DNA from: Pseudomonas sp. F(2018)
GTDB taxonomy: Bacteria > Pseudomonadota > Gammaproteobacteria > Pseudomonadales > Pseudomonadaceae
Assembly (NCBI RefSeq): GCF_005508865.1
Contig: NZ_SCOM01000002.1
Coordinates: 1,054,001 to 1,118,000, forward strand
Direction of reading: 5' to 3'
DNA length: 64,000 nucleotides
Position 1 is the first letter of the stretch, and each line of letters opens with the position of its first letter. This document shows positions 1 through 8,598 of the stretch, one piece after another. Position numbers and translations under genes: made by a program. A model generated the notes under the pieces. It saw nothing but the letters and a program-made list of their open reading frames with translations. It was not told the origin of the DNA and did not search any database.

Positions 1-25
1 GGAGTGCATCGCGATCGAAGCTCAT
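1..25 (-). CDS. Start of the next chemosensory gene (partial, runs off the window)
   Basis: An ATG on the minus strand at position 25 lies 7 bases after the stop of the MCP gene, and the first codons read MSFDRDAL. Only eight codons are inside the window. In Wsp-like clusters a CheA-type hybrid histidine kinase would be expected near the MCP, so this may be its start, but that is inference from position. The GAGG just upstream of the ATG, in the end of the MCP gene, could serve as ribosome binding site. Confidence 0.5.
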
Positions 26-32
26 GGGCGCC

Positions 33-1661
33 TCACAGCTTGAACCGGGCTGCCAGGCCCTTGAGCTTGAGTCCCAGCTGATGCAGGTTGCGCGCGGCCA
101 GGTCGACCTGCCGCGCGCCAGCCACGTTGTCCTGGCTGGCCTGGCGGATGTTCTCCATGGCGCTGCCGATCTGGTCCATACCGATCATCTGCTGCTGGCT
201 GGTGGCAGCGATCTGCAGGGCGATCTCGCTGGACTCCTCCACGCTGCTGCCCAGAGTGCGAATCGCCTCGCCGCTGACCTGGGCGCGCTGGTAGCCGCCC
301 TCCACCGACTTGCTGCCCTCCTCGGCGAGGATGACCGCCTTGGTCATGGCTTTCTGGATATCGCCGAGGATGCCGCGCACCTGGGCAGTGGCCTGCTTGG
401 ACTGGTCGGCCAGGGTCTTCACTTCCTGTGCCACCACCGAGAAGCCCTTGCCCGCATCGCCGGCCTTGACTGCCTCGATCGAGGCATTCACCCCCAACAG
501 GTTGGATTGCTCGGCCAGGTCGTTGACCGACGCGACTATCTCGCCGATGGTCTGGCTCTGCTCTCCCAGTCGCATGATGCTCTCCGCCACCGCCTGCATC
601 TGCTCGCGGATCAGTCCCATGCCGCGCAGGGTTTCCTCCACCGACTGACGGCCGCTCTGGACCACCTGGCGAGTGCGCTCGGTGCTCTCGCTGACCGACT
701 GCGACTTGTTACCGGCCAGCACCGCCGTCTGCTTGACCTCCTCCACCGTGGTGGCGATCTCGCTGATCGCCGTGGCGGTTTCCTGGGTGCTGGCCGCCAC
801 CTGAGTGGTCACCGCAATGATCTCCTCGCTGGCGCTGGCCACCACCGAGATACTCTCGTCGAGTTCCTGCACCAGCTCGCGCAGGTACTGGCTCATGTTG
901 ACGAAGGCCTGGCCCAGACGTCCGACCTCGTCCTGACGGGCGTGCCCCGGCAACTCGCGGGGAATCTCACCGCGGCCGATCTGCTCCGCCAGGTTGGTCA
1001 GGCGCGCCAGCGGCTGGGCGATATGCCGGCTGAGTAGCCAGGCCAGCAGTGCGCCACCCAGCACCAGGGCCAGGCCGGCCTGGAAGATGCTACTGCGCAA
1101 GTCATCCAGCTGTTGCTGCGACTGGATGATGCTCTCGGCGATGCGCTGGTTGGTGCGTGCCACCAGTTGTTCGGCCAGGTCGTGCAGGCGCTCCACCCGT
1201 TGCCGCTGCGGGCCGGCAACCAGCGCCCGTACGTCGTCCAGCTTGCCGGCCTGCAGCAGCGGCAGCAGCTCGCTGTCGCGGCTGCGCACATAACCGGCGC
1301 GCACGCTCTGCATCTGCTTGAGCAGCTCGATGGTTACCTCGTCGCCTTGCACGGCCGCCTGCAGGCGCTCCAGGCGGCGATCATTCAGCTCGCTGCCGGC
1401 GCGAATGCTTTCTTCCAGTACCTGGGCATCGCCACCCAGAGCACTGAGCATCTCCACGCGTTGCAGGTTGATGCTGATCAGCAGGTCCTTGACGTCGGTC
1501 ACCCGCGCATAACGCCGGGCGAACTGCTCCTCCTCGCTCTTTTGCAGGGCAACGAACTGCTCCAGCGTGGTGAACAGCAGCAATGCGAAACCCAGGATCA
1601 GCGCGGCGAATGCCAGCATCAGCTTGTTACCGATACGCAGGTTCAACAGGTTTGCCAGCAT
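33..1661 (-). CDS. Methyl-accepting chemotaxis protein of a Wsp-like system
   Basis: A 542-residue inner-membrane chemoreceptor. TM1 is about residues 13-32, followed by a helical periplasmic domain (about 33-190, four-helix-bundle type), TM2 about 192-212, a HAMP domain about 212-265 and a long cytoplasmic coiled coil. The hairpin tip is readable as EQSNLLGVNASIEAVKAG. The start is taken at 1661 rather than the longer in-frame 1676 because a perfect AGGAGG (minus strand, 1666-1671) sits 4 bases upstream. It is last but one of the genes seen in an operon with two CheW proteins and a CheR. That gene content matches Wsp-type alternative chemosensory systems, which control c-di-GMP rather than the flagellum; the output here lies outside the window. 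Confidence 0.9.
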   Translation of the reverse strand: MLANLLNLRIGNKLMLAFAALILGFALLLFTTLEQFVALQKSEEEQFARRYARVTDVKDLLISINLQRVEMLSALGGDAQVLEESIRAGSELNDRRLERLQAAVQGDEVTIELLKQMQSVRAGYVRSRDSELLPLLQAGKLDDVRALVAGPQRQRVERLHDLAEQLVARTNQRIAESIIQSQQQLDDLRSSIFQAGLALVLGGALLAWLLSRHIAQPLARLTNLAEQIGRGEIPRELPGHARQDEVGRLGQAFVNMSQYLRELVQELDESISVVASASEEIIAVTTQVAASTQETATAISEIATTVEEVKQTAVLAGNKSQSVSESTERTRQVVQSGRQSVEETLRGMGLIREQMQAVAESIMRLGEQSQTIGEIVASVNDLAEQSNLLGVNASIEAVKAGDAGKGFSVVAQEVKTLADQSKQATAQVRGILGDIQKAMTKAVILAEEGSKSVEGGYQRAQVSGEAIRTLGSSVEESSEIALQIAATSQQQMIGMDQIGSAMENIRQASQDNVAGARQVDLAARNLHQLGLKLKGLAARFKL

Positions 1662-1681
1662 GAATCCTCCTTGCATGGTTC

Positions 1682-2290
1682 TTAGTCGTCGGCGTGGATG
1701 CGCAGGTTCGGATCACCGAGCAGGCGCGTGCCATCCAGCACCGTGGCCTGCTCCGCGGTAACCCCCAGCAGGTAGTTCGCGCGGATGCCCGTCAGGTTGG
1801 CCAGGCCCGCCTGCAGGCTGTCGCGCGGGATCTGCTCGATACCGCGGATGCGATCGGCCAGCAGGCCGAACTCCATCTCCTGATTGCGCAGCACCACGAG
1901 GTAGTTCTTGTCGGAGAGCCCCTCGATCGGCAGCTCGAAGAACACCCGCAGGTCCAGCACCGAGACGATGTGCCCGCGCACGTTGACGATGCCCAGCACG
2001 AAGGGTGGCGTACCGGGCAATGGGGTGAAGTGCGGCAGCGGCAGCACGGCGCCGACATGGCCGGTCTCGATGGCGTACAGCTCCTCGCCGAGGGTGAAGC
2101 TGAGCAGCTCGATCAGGCTGTCCGGCCGCGTCTCTTCGACGCTGCGCGCCCATTCGCGGGTGCGTCGCAGCAGGCGCTCCTGATGCTCGCCGGGGTCGGC
2201 AGAGAATTCCTGGTCGATGCGTCGTTCGAACTCCGCGAGGCGCTCGCGCAGCTGCGTCCAGCGCTCCTCGACGTTGCCTGGCTCGCTCAT
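1682..2290 (-). CDS. CheW-family coupling protein (WspB/WspD-like)
   Basis: A 202-residue cytoplasmic protein. Residues 1-60 are a charged helical extension and the rest is a CheW domain, recognised by the block PPFVLGIVNVRGHIVSVLDL typical of the receptor/kinase adaptor fold. CheW proteins link the chemoreceptor to a CheA kinase. Its ATG overlaps the stop of the upstream CheR gene (ATGA), which suggests translational coupling, and the MCP gene follows about 20 bases downstream. It is one of two CheW-type proteins in the operon, as in Wsp systems (WspB and WspD). Which of the two each one corresponds to cannot be settled by eye. Confidence 0.88.
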   Translation of the reverse strand: MSEPGNVEERWTQLRERLAEFERRIDQEFSADPGEHQERLLRRTREWARSVEETRPDSLIELLSFTLGEELYAIETGHVGAVLPLPHFTPLPGTPPFVLGIVNVRGHIVSVLDLRVFFELPIEGLSDKNYLVVLRNQEMEFGLLADRIRGIEQIPRDSLQAGLANLTGIRANYLLGVTAEQATVLDGTRLLGDPNLRIHADD

Positions 2291-3774
2291 GCGGCGCCCT
2301 CCAGCAATTGCTCACAGAGTCGGCGCAACTGGCCGGCGCTGAGCCCATCACCGAGCGGCACCTGCGCATCGGCGGCAGCGGACTGCAGCAGGCCCAGACA
2401 GACGCGCAAAGCCTTGTCGCCGGGCTGGCGGCGGCCGGCCTCGCGCAGCAATAGCCCCTGCTGGAAATGCAGCATGCTGCAGTCCGGATCGAGATAGAGC
2501 GCCTTGTGCAGCGCCTGCAGGGCAGCTAATACATCGCCCTCCTGGCGGGCCAGCAGCGCCTTCAGCCAGTAGGCCGGCAGCGCCGCAGAGTCCTGATCGA
2601 GGGCGCGCTGCAGCCACTCCCGCGCCTCGCCGCTGCGCTGCTGGTCGGCCCAGCTGCGCGCCATCAGCAGACAGGCGTCGTAGCGCCTGGCCGAAACCAG
2701 ACCGGGTTGGGCCAGGTAGCTATCCAGCAGTTCCCGCGCCCGTTCCATGCGGCCCTGAGCCAATGCGGCCTCGGCGGCGCGCCACAGGTCGTCGGGCTCG
2801 ACCTGCGCCGGCGCGCTGGCAATGGGCTCGGGAAGCGCCGGCGGCACGAACTTGAATTGCGTCACCGGGGGCGGCGTGGGCGGTGTCTTCACTGTCGGTG
2901 GCGGCGAGGCCCGCAAGGCCGCGCCCGCGGCCAGGGCGTAGTTGCTGCCGGCCCAGAAGCCGTTTAGGCCGGCCTGGGTGGCGAGGCCCGCTTCCACCGC
3001 GCTGAGCACCAGGATGCCGTCGTCGCTGAGGCAGGCCAGCAGCCGGCGCAGCGCGGCCGTGGCATGTTCGGTGGAGAAGTACATCAGCACGTTGCGACAG
3101 AGGATCAGGTCAACTCCGGCCAATCCGCGGCTGGGGTTGGGCAACGCCTTGTCGGCCAGGTTGTGGCGCAGGAAGTGGATGCGCCCGCGCCATTCGGGGC
3201 GTACCCGCCAGCTGCGCTCGTCGGCCTGGAAATAGCGGGTGCGAAACGCCTCCTCGTTGCGCCGAAAGGCGTTCTGCCCGTAGCGCCCCTGTTCGGCGCG
3301 GGCGAGGAACCCGGCGTTGATGTCGCTGGCCAGCAGTTCCAGCGTCCAGCTGGCTGCTTCGGCGCCCAGCAGGCCGTCGAGCAGGAACAGCAGGCTGTAG
3401 GCCTCCTCGCCGGTGCAACAGGCCGCGCTCCACACCCGCAGATAACGCTGGCCGGCGGCGCGCCGGCGCTGCAGCAGTGGCGCCAGATGGTGCCGGGCCA
3501 GCCAATCGAGGGCCTCGGCATCGCGCCGGAAGTAGGTTTCGCCGACGCTGAAGGCAGAAATCAGGGCCTGGATCTGCGCATCGTCCCACTCGGCGAAGGC
3601 CAGGCTCTCCAGCCAGGTAGCCGGGTCACGCTGCTGCTCCACGGCCAGCTGGCGCAGGCGCCGCAGCAGCTCGGGCCGACGTGGCCCGCCGAAGTCCATG
3701 CCCAGGTGCTGGTGCACCTTGCTCGCCAGCACTTCCAGCAAGCGTGGCGAACAGATCGGCTCAGCCTGGCGCAT
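2287..3774 (-). CDS. CheR-type chemoreceptor methyltransferase with C-terminal TPR region (WspC-like)
   Basis: About 495 residues. The CheR N-terminal helical domain is followed by the SAM-dependent methyltransferase core, with SVGETYFRRD, WSAACCTGEEAYS (the SAM loop) and LILCRNVLMYF readable. A Pro-rich linker (about 275-310) leads to helical repeats consistent with TPRs. It would methylate glutamates of the neighbouring MCP. A CheR-TPR fusion is characteristic of WspC. The ORF is open upstream to 3813, but the ATG at 3774 (MRQAEPICSP) has a GGAG at good spacing and starts inside the last codons of the upstream CheW gene, so it is preferred. Confidence 0.88.
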   Translation of the reverse strand: MRQAEPICSPRLLEVLASKVHQHLGMDFGGPRRPELLRRLRQLAVEQQRDPATWLESLAFAEWDDAQIQALISAFSVGETYFRRDAEALDWLARHHLAPLLQRRRAAGQRYLRVWSAACCTGEEAYSLLFLLDGLLGAEAASWTLELLASDINAGFLARAEQGRYGQNAFRRNEEAFRTRYFQADERSWRVRPEWRGRIHFLRHNLADKALPNPSRGLAGVDLILCRNVLMYFSTEHATAALRRLLACLSDDGILVLSAVEAGLATQAGLNGFWAGSNYALAAGAALRASPPPTVKTPPTPPPVTQFKFVPPALPEPIASAPAQVEPDDLWRAAEAALAQGRMERARELLDSYLAQPGLVSARRYDACLLMARSWADQQRSGEAREWLQRALDQDSAALPAYWLKALLARQEGDVLAALQALHKALYLDPDCSMLHFQQGLLLREAGRRQPGDKALRVCLGLLQSAAADAQVPLGDGLSAGQLRRLCEQLLEGAA

Positions 3775-4237
3775 GGTCAGCTCCGCTGGCATCCAGGGCG
3801 CGCTGCAGCTCAAGCTCGTCGGCGTCGGTCAGCAGCTGCTCGACGTCCTGGATCAGAAGCATGCCCTCCTCGGTACGCAACACGCCGCGCACCATCTCGC
3901 TGGGCACCCGGGGCTGCGCCGAATCGACCACATCCGTGGCGGAACACTGGGCCGCCGTCTCCACGCCATCGACCGGCACCAGCAGCTCGCGAGTGCGGCT
4001 GCGCAACCAGAGGAACGGCTGCCACAGCGCGAGCGGCGCCGCCGGCCAGGCGAAGCGCCGTGCCAGGTCCACCACCGGGACAATCTGCCCGCGCACATTG
4101 GCCAGGCCGAGAACGGTCTGCGGCGCACCCGGCAGCGGGGTGCACTGCAACGCCGGGATCACCCGGATCACGTTTTCCAGAGGTACCGCCAGATGCTGCC
4201 CCGCTAGCCGGAAAGGCAGCACAGTGAATCTGTCCAT
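3761..4237 (-). CDS. CheW-family coupling protein, first gene of the chemosensory operon
   Basis: A 158-residue single-domain CheW protein; the diagnostic stretch is TVLGLANVRGQIVPVVDLA. It has no N-terminal extension, unlike the second CheW of the operon. It ends 14 bases inside the start of the CheR gene. The 136 bases upstream (4238-4373) separate it from the PACE efflux gene on the same strand and probably hold the operon promoter; no convincing -35/-10 pair was seen there. In P. aeruginosa the Wsp operon starts with the MCP gene, so the order CheW-CheR-CheW-MCP here is a rearrangement. Confidence 0.86.
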   Translation of the reverse strand: MDRFTVLPFRLAGQHLAVPLENVIRVIPALQCTPLPGAPQTVLGLANVRGQIVPVVDLARRFAWPAAPLALWQPFLWLRSRTRELLVPVDGVETAAQCSATDVVDSAQPRVPSEMVRGVLRTEEGMLLIQDVEQLLTDADELELQRALDASGADHAPG

Positions 4238-4373
4238 AGAGGCGTCCAGTGCCGCTAGCTGTTCTTCATTACCCTAGCCCAGCACAGCGGCACGTCCAGC
4301 GAACCGGTCCATGTGGTCAAGTAGTCTGCCACCTCTTGGCGTCCGGCGGCCCCGCAAACGCAGCGGCGACAGA

Positions 4374-4808
4374 TCAGCCCTGACAGACCTCCATGGCAGA
4401 AGTAGGCACACCGAACAGCAGATCGAAGGCCCACTGGAACGCGAAGGCATAGAAGAAGAAAAACAGCAGCAGCCCCAGATCGGCCACCAAGGCCTGCAGC
4501 CAGGAGATGTCCAGCCACCAGGCCATCAGCGGTACCAGCATCAGCGCCAGGCCACCCTCGAAGCCCAGCGAGTGCAACACACGCCGCCCCAGGGTACGGG
4601 TGCGGCTTGCCTGGCGCGCCTCCCAGTACTCGAACAGGCTGTTGAACAGCATGTTCCAACTCAGCGCCACCAGCGACAGCAGCAAGGCCAGGGTGCCGGA
4701 ATAGACCATGCTCTCGTCGAACGCGAAGGCAATCACCGGCGACACGAACAGCGCGCCGACCAGCTCGTAGAGCAGCGCCTGGACCACTTTGCGTTTCGCG
4801 CCTTGCAT
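4374..4808 (-). CDS. PACE-family (AceI-like) membrane efflux protein
   Basis: A 144-residue protein with four membrane segments arranged as two bacterial transmembrane pair repeats. The first starts near VVQALLYELVGALFVSP and the second near RVLHSLGFEGGLALMLVP. PACE transporters export biocides such as chlorhexidine or short diamines by proton antiport; the acidic residue in TM1 (E15 here) matches the functionally important glutamate of AceI. A LysR gene is divergently transcribed 130 bases away, the same arrangement as aceI with its LysR-type activator aceR in Acinetobacter. The real substrate cannot be told. Confidence 0.85.
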   Translation of the reverse strand: MQGAKRKVVQALLYELVGALFVSPVIAFAFDESMVYSGTLALLLSLVALSWNMLFNSLFEYWEARQASRTRTLGRRVLHSLGFEGGLALMLVPLMAWWLDISWLQALVADLGLLLFFFFYAFAFQWAFDLLFGVPTSAMEVCQG

Positions 4809-4878
4809 AGTTCACCTCACCCTTACCAGCGCCACCAGTGGCCCTTTCTTGTCGCTGAATCTATGAGTGATCAGACCT

Positions 4879-4902
4879 GCGAACAAATGACCTATAGTTC
4901 GC
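4879..4902. promoter_or_regulatory. Candidate LysR operator between PACE and LysR genes
   Basis: A perfect 6-base inverted repeat, GCGAAC at 4879-4884 and GTTCGC at 4897-4902, separated by 12 bases. It lies in the divergent PACE/LysR intergenic region, 37 bases before the LysR ATG. A TATAGT that could act as a -10 element overlaps its right arm. LysR regulators usually bind such dyads near their own promoter. Assignment is by position only. Confidence 0.4.
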
Positions 4903-4938
4903 CAGGATGAATCCAACTCACCCATCGACGAGCCGCCC

Positions 4939-5841
4939 ATGTTCGCCCGCCTGCCCCTCACCGCCCTGCGCACTTTCGAATCCGCCGCACGCCTGGCCAG
5001 CTTCCGCGCCGCGGCGCTGGAGCTGAATGTCACGCCCACCGCCGTGTCGCACCAGATCCGCGGGCTGGAACAGTGGCTCGGCAGCCTGTTGTTCGAGCGC
5101 CTGGGCCGCGGCGTGCGCCTGACTGAGGCCGGCGAGCGCCTGCGCCGCAGCCTGCATGGCGCCCTGCTGGAGATCGACCGCAGCCTGGAGGCGCTGCGCC
5201 CGCAGGCCGGCGAGCACAGCCTGAGCCTGAGCACCATGCCGGCCTTCGCCGCGCTCTGGCTGATCCCCCGCCTCGGCCGCTTCTATCGCCGCCACCCGGG
5301 CATCCGCGTACGCATCGAGACCAGCAACGAGTTGGTCGACCTGCAGCGCGACGCCAGCATCGATCTGGCCATCCGCTGTGGCCTGGGCGAATACCCGCAG
5401 CTGTTCCAGCAGCCACTGATGGAGGAGCGTTTCGCCGCCTATGCCGCGCCGCAGCTGCTGGAGCGCCTGCCGGCGCAGCGGCCGGAGCTGATCGGCGTGG
5501 GCTGGGAGGCGCCGCTGTCCGGCCTGCCGGCCTGGGAAACCTGGGCCGCCGAGGCCAACGCCCCCTGGATCGTCGAGGCCATGCGCCGCGACTATCCGGA
5601 CGAGCACTACGCCCTGCAGGCCGCCATCGCCGGCCAGGGCCTGGTGCTGGCCAGCTCGGTGCTGGTCTCCGACAGCCTGGCCAGCGGCCTGCTGCAGCCC
5701 TATCGTGCCGACATCAGCCTGCCCGGCGCGCGCTACCTGGCGCTGTGCGTACCGGGCCGCGAGCGCCAGCCGGCGATCAAGGCGCTGCTCAACTGGCTGG
5801 CGGAAGAAACGGCGCAGGAAAACCAGCGGCCTGTCGATTGA
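4939..5841 (+). CDS. LysR-family transcriptional regulator (GcvA-like)
   Basis: 300 residues. The N-terminal winged HTH is clear (LPLTALRTFESAARLASFRA, then ELNVTPTAVSHQIRGLEQ), followed by the LysR substrate-binding domain, with FAALWLIPRLGRFYRRHPGI marking its start. The style matches the GcvA subgroup. It is divergent from the PACE efflux gene and followed after 52 bases by a glutathione S-transferase gene on the same strand, so either neighbour may be its target. The inverted repeat at 4879-4902 is a plausible operator. Confidence 0.9.
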   Translation: MFARLPLTALRTFESAARLASFRAAALELNVTPTAVSHQIRGLEQWLGSLLFERLGRGVRLTEAGERLRRSLHGALLEIDRSLEALRPQAGEHSLSLSTMPAFAALWLIPRLGRFYRRHPGIRVRIETSNELVDLQRDASIDLAIRCGLGEYPQLFQQPLMEERFAAYAAPQLLERLPAQRPELIGVGWEAPLSGLPAWETWAAEANAPWIVEAMRRDYPDEHYALQAAIAGQGLVLASSVLVSDSLASGLLQPYRADISLPGARYLALCVPGRERQPAIKALLNWLAEETAQENQRPVD

Positions 5842-5893
5842 GGCGCTCGCCGTTCGACCAGGAGCAAACCACCTCGACGGAAGACCCCACTAC

Positions 5894-6553
5894 ATGGCCC
5901 TGGAACTCTACGCCCACCCCTTCTCCTCCTACTGCCAGAAGGTACTGATCGCCCTCTACGAGAACGCCACGCCCTTCGAGTACCGCCTGCTGGCACCGGA
6001 ACAGCCGCAGCACATGCAGCGGCTGGCCGAGCTGTGGCCCATGCGCCGCTTCCCGCTAATGGTCGACGACGGGCGGATAGTGGTGGAGTCGAGCATCATC
6101 ATCGAGCACCTGCAGCTGAACCATCCCGGGCCGGTGCGGCTGCTTCCGGACGATCCTGACGAAGCCTTGGAAGTGCGATTCATGGATCGGGTGTTCGACA
6201 ACTACGTCTCCACGCCGCAGCAGAAGTGCGTGTTCGATGCCCTGCGCGCGCCGGAGGAGCGTGACGCCTACGGCGTGAGCGAGGCACGGCGCATGCTGGA
6301 CACCGCCTACGCCTGGCTGGAGCGGCGCCTGCAGGGGCGCACCTGGGCCGCCGGCGAGGCCTTCAGCCTGGCCGACTGCGCGGCGGCGCCCTTCCTGTTC
6401 TATGCCGACTGGACCCAGCCGATTGGCGAGGCCTTCCCGACCGTGCGCGCCTATCGCCAGCGCCTGCTGCAGCGGCCGTCCTTCGCCCGCGCGGTGGACG
6501 AGGCGCGGCCGTATCGAGCGTTCTTCCCGCTCGGCGCACCGGAGCGGGACTGA
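5894..6553 (+). CDS. Glutathione S-transferase family protein
   Basis: 219 residues. The N-terminal thioredoxin-like domain starts LELYAHPFSSYCQKVLIALY, with a Ser/Cys pair at the usual GSH-activating position and the later VESSIIIEHL typical of the GSH-binding GST fold. A helical C-terminal domain follows (FSLADCAAAPFLFYADW). The start is set at the ATG at 5894, since the longer open frame overlaps the LysR gene. The substrate is unknown. It is probably co-transcribed with, or regulated by, the upstream LysR gene. Confidence 0.88.
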   Translation: MALELYAHPFSSYCQKVLIALYENATPFEYRLLAPEQPQHMQRLAELWPMRRFPLMVDDGRIVVESSIIIEHLQLNHPGPVRLLPDDPDEALEVRFMDRVFDNYVSTPQQKCVFDALRAPEERDAYGVSEARRMLDTAYAWLERRLQGRTWAAGEAFSLADCAAAPFLFYADWTQPIGEAFPTVRAYRQRLLQRPSFARAVDEARPYRAFFPLGAPERD

Positions 6554-6643
6554 ATCCACACCTCGCACGACGGCGGGGTTCCTTTTGCCGGCGCGATGCC
6601 GCTAGCATCGGCCATCCGTATCCGTGCTTTACAAGGAAGGTCG

Positions 6644-7093
6644 ATGAAAAAGCTCGCGCTGTCCCTGCTCTGCCTGTTTGCCCCGCTGGTCCACGCCGAT
6701 CCGGCGCTGACCGAAAACAGCATCCGCAACCTGTACGCCCAGATAGCGGCCGACGCTTCGAAGCGCGATATCGACGCCACCCTGGCGCACATGAGCGACG
6801 ACGTGCGCATCCACATCACCGCCGCCAAGGGCAGCATCGAGCTAGACGCGGACAAGTACCGCCAGCTGCTCAAGCAGGGCTGGTCCGGCCTGGACAGCTA
6901 CCGCATGGAAGTGGACGTCGAGTCGATTGAGATCGCTGAAGACGGCCAGAGCGCCACGGTCAAGGACACCACCAAGGAAACCCTGAGCATGCAGGGCCAC
7001 GAGATGAGCACCGGCATGCAGGAAACCGCCAGCCTGCGCCTAATCGACGGCGAGCCGAAGATCGTGCGTATCGAGGCGACCATCCAGCCGTAA
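6644..7093 (+). CDS. Small exported protein with NTF2/SnoaL-like fold
   Basis: 149 residues. A signal peptide is evident (MKKLALSLLCLFAPLVHA, cleavage after HA near residue 18). The mature part, with IRNLYAQIAADASKRDIDAT, a central HMSDDVRIHI and a C-terminal beta-rich half, resembles the NTF2-like (SnoaL/DUF4440) fold, so it is probably a small periplasmic ligand-binding or structural protein. The ATG at 6644 is chosen because AAGGAAGG lies just upstream and the signal peptide begins there. It converges with opmB, whose stop lies 2 bases away. Function is not known. Confidence 0.7.
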   Translation: MKKLALSLLCLFAPLVHADPALTENSIRNLYAQIAADASKRDIDATLAHMSDDVRIHITAAKGSIELDADKYRQLLKQGWSGLDSYRMEVDVESIEIAEDGQSATVKDTTKETLSMQGHEMSTGMQETASLRLIDGEPKIVRIEATIQP

Positions 7094-7095
7094 GG

Positions 7096-8598
7096 CTATT
7101 CCTCTACCGGCAGCCCCTGCCAGCCGCCACCCAGGGCCGCGATCAGCTGCACGCTGGCGGTCAGGCGGCTGCCCTGCAGGGTCAGGCGGGTGCGTTCGTT
7201 GGATAGCGCGGTGGTCTGCACGCTGACCACATCGGTGAACTCCACAGTACCGGCACGGTACTGGTTGAGTATCAGCCGCAGCGACTCGCGGGCCGCGTCC
7301 AGCGCCTCCTGCTGCACCACCGCCTCGCGCTCCAGCACGGCCAGCTGCACCAGGTAATCCTCCACTTCGCGGAAGCTGCCCAGCACCGTCTGCCGGTAGT
7401 CGGCCACGGTCTGGTCGTAGCTGGCCTCGGCCTGCTCGACGCGGGAGCGGATCAGGCCGCCATCGAACAGGTTGAGGGCGAAGGCCGGGCCGATGGACCA
7501 GAAGCGGTTGGGCGAGCTGATCCAGTTGTCCAGGCCGCCGCTGCGGTAGCCGCCGCTGGCGCTCAGGCTCAGCTCCGGATAGTAGGCGGCCTCGGCCACG
7601 CCGATCTCGGCGTTGGCGGCCATTACCCGGCGCTCGGCGGCCGCCACGTCCGGGCGACGCTCCAGCAGGGTCGACGGCAGGCTGACCGGCACGCTGGGCA
7701 GCGCCGGTACGTCATCGCGCACCGCCAGCTCGAACTCGGACGGCGCCACGCCCACCAGCACGGCAATCGCGTGTTCCAGTTGAGCGCGCTGGTATTCCAG
7801 GTCCACCGCCTCGGCCTCGGTGCCCTTGAGCTGGGTCAGCGCCTGGGTCACGTCGGACTTCGGCACGATGCCGGCCTTGTACTGGTTCTCGGCGATGCGG
7901 AAGGCCTGCTTGTAGGCGGCGACGGTTTCGTTCAGCAGACGCTGCTGCTGGTCCAGCACCCGCAGTTGCAGGTAGTTCTGCACCAGTTCGGACTGCTGGC
8001 TGAGACGCACGGCGGCCAGGTCGGCCTCGCTGGCGTCGAGCCCGGCATTCTCCGACTCCAGCTGGCGGCGCAGCTTGCCCCACAGGTCCAGCTCCCAGCT
8101 CACGCCGAGGCTGGCTTCGTAGCTCTTGGATACCTGCGACTGACCGCCGCCGCTGACGCTGATGCCACCGGTGGTGCCGATGGTGCTGTCGCCGCCGCCC
8201 TGGCCGGCGCGGGTCACGCCGGTGTTGAGGCCGACGGTCGGGAAGAAGCCGGCCCGCGCGCCCCGCACCAGGGCCTGGGCCTGGCGGTACTGGGCCTCGG
8301 CGCTGGCCAGGTTCTGGTTATTGGCATTGAGCCGCTCGATCAGGCCATCCAGTTCGGCATCACCGTACAGCTTCCACCAGTCGCCACGCAGCTCGGTATC
8401 GGCCGGTGCGGCGGACTTCCAGCCGGCGGCCTGCTTGAATTCGGCCGAGGGCGCGCTATCCGGGCGCAGATAATCCGGTCCGACGGCGCAGCCGGCCAGC
8501 AGCACAGCCAGCGCCAGGGCCGTAGGGCGGGTGAAACCCGCGTGACGAGACGGAGAAGTGAGCGCGGGTTTCACCCGCCCTACGCGAAGGCTGTTCAT
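7096..8598 (-). CDS. opmB: RND efflux outer-membrane lipoprotein of the OprM/NodT family (OpmB)
   Basis: 500 residues. The lipobox LAGC puts the acylated cysteine at residue 37, followed by VGPDYLRPD, the usual start of OprM-type factors. Two repeated outer-membrane-efflux domains follow. It forms the TolC-like exit duct for the MuxB/MuxC pumps. It is the last gene of muxA-muxB-muxC-opmB, and its ATG overlaps the muxC stop (ATGA). Oddity: residues about 5-26, between the start codon and the hydrophobic signal core, are encoded by a palindromic repeat (8521-8584) that lengthens the n-region of the signal peptide. In P. aeruginosa MuxABC-OpmB contributes to resistance to aztreonam, macrolides, novobiocin and tetracycline. 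Confidence 0.9.
   Translation of the reverse strand: MNSLRVGRVKPALTSPSRHAGFTRPTALALAVLLAGCAVGPDYLRPDSAPSAEFKQAAGWKSAAPADTELRGDWWKLYGDAELDGLIERLNANNQNLASAEAQYRQAQALVRGARAGFFPTVGLNTGVTRAGQGGGDSTIGTTGGISVSGGGQSQVSKSYEASLGVSWELDLWGKLRRQLESENAGLDASEADLAAVRLSQQSELVQNYLQLRVLDQQQRLLNETVAAYKQAFRIAENQYKAGIVPKSDVTQALTQLKGTEAEAVDLEYQRAQLEHAIAVLVGVAPSEFELAVRDDVPALPSVPVSLPSTLLERRPDVAAAERRVMAANAEIGVAEAAYYPELSLSASGGYRSGGLDNWISSPNRFWSIGPAFALNLFDGGLIRSRVEQAEASYDQTVADYRQTVLGSFREVEDYLVQLAVLEREAVVQQEALDAARESLRLILNQYRAGTVEFTDVVSVQTTALSNERTRLTLQGSRLTASVQLIAALGGGWQGLPVEE
8521..8584. repeat. Perfect 22-bp inverted repeat (REP-like palindrome) inside the opmB signal-peptide region
   Basis: The left arm 8521-8542 and right arm 8563-8584 are exact reverse complements, separated by a 20-base loop. 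The arm core GTAGGGCGGGTGAAACCCGC is a motif family seen in pseudomonad intergenic palindromes. A single related arm, 20 of 22 bases matching, lies at 38455-38476. The element is read through in frame as residues about 5-26 of OpmB. Confidence 0.9.

Noticed and set aside
24..1037. 337-codon plus-strand ORF opposite the MCP gene
   Set aside because: Low-complexity Leu/Ala/His composition typical of an antisense frame; the minus-strand MCP explains the region fully.
4255..4815. 186-codon minus-strand ORF overlapping the PACE gene
   Set aside because: Different frame from the clear PACE protein, Arg/Gly/Ala-rich, no motif.
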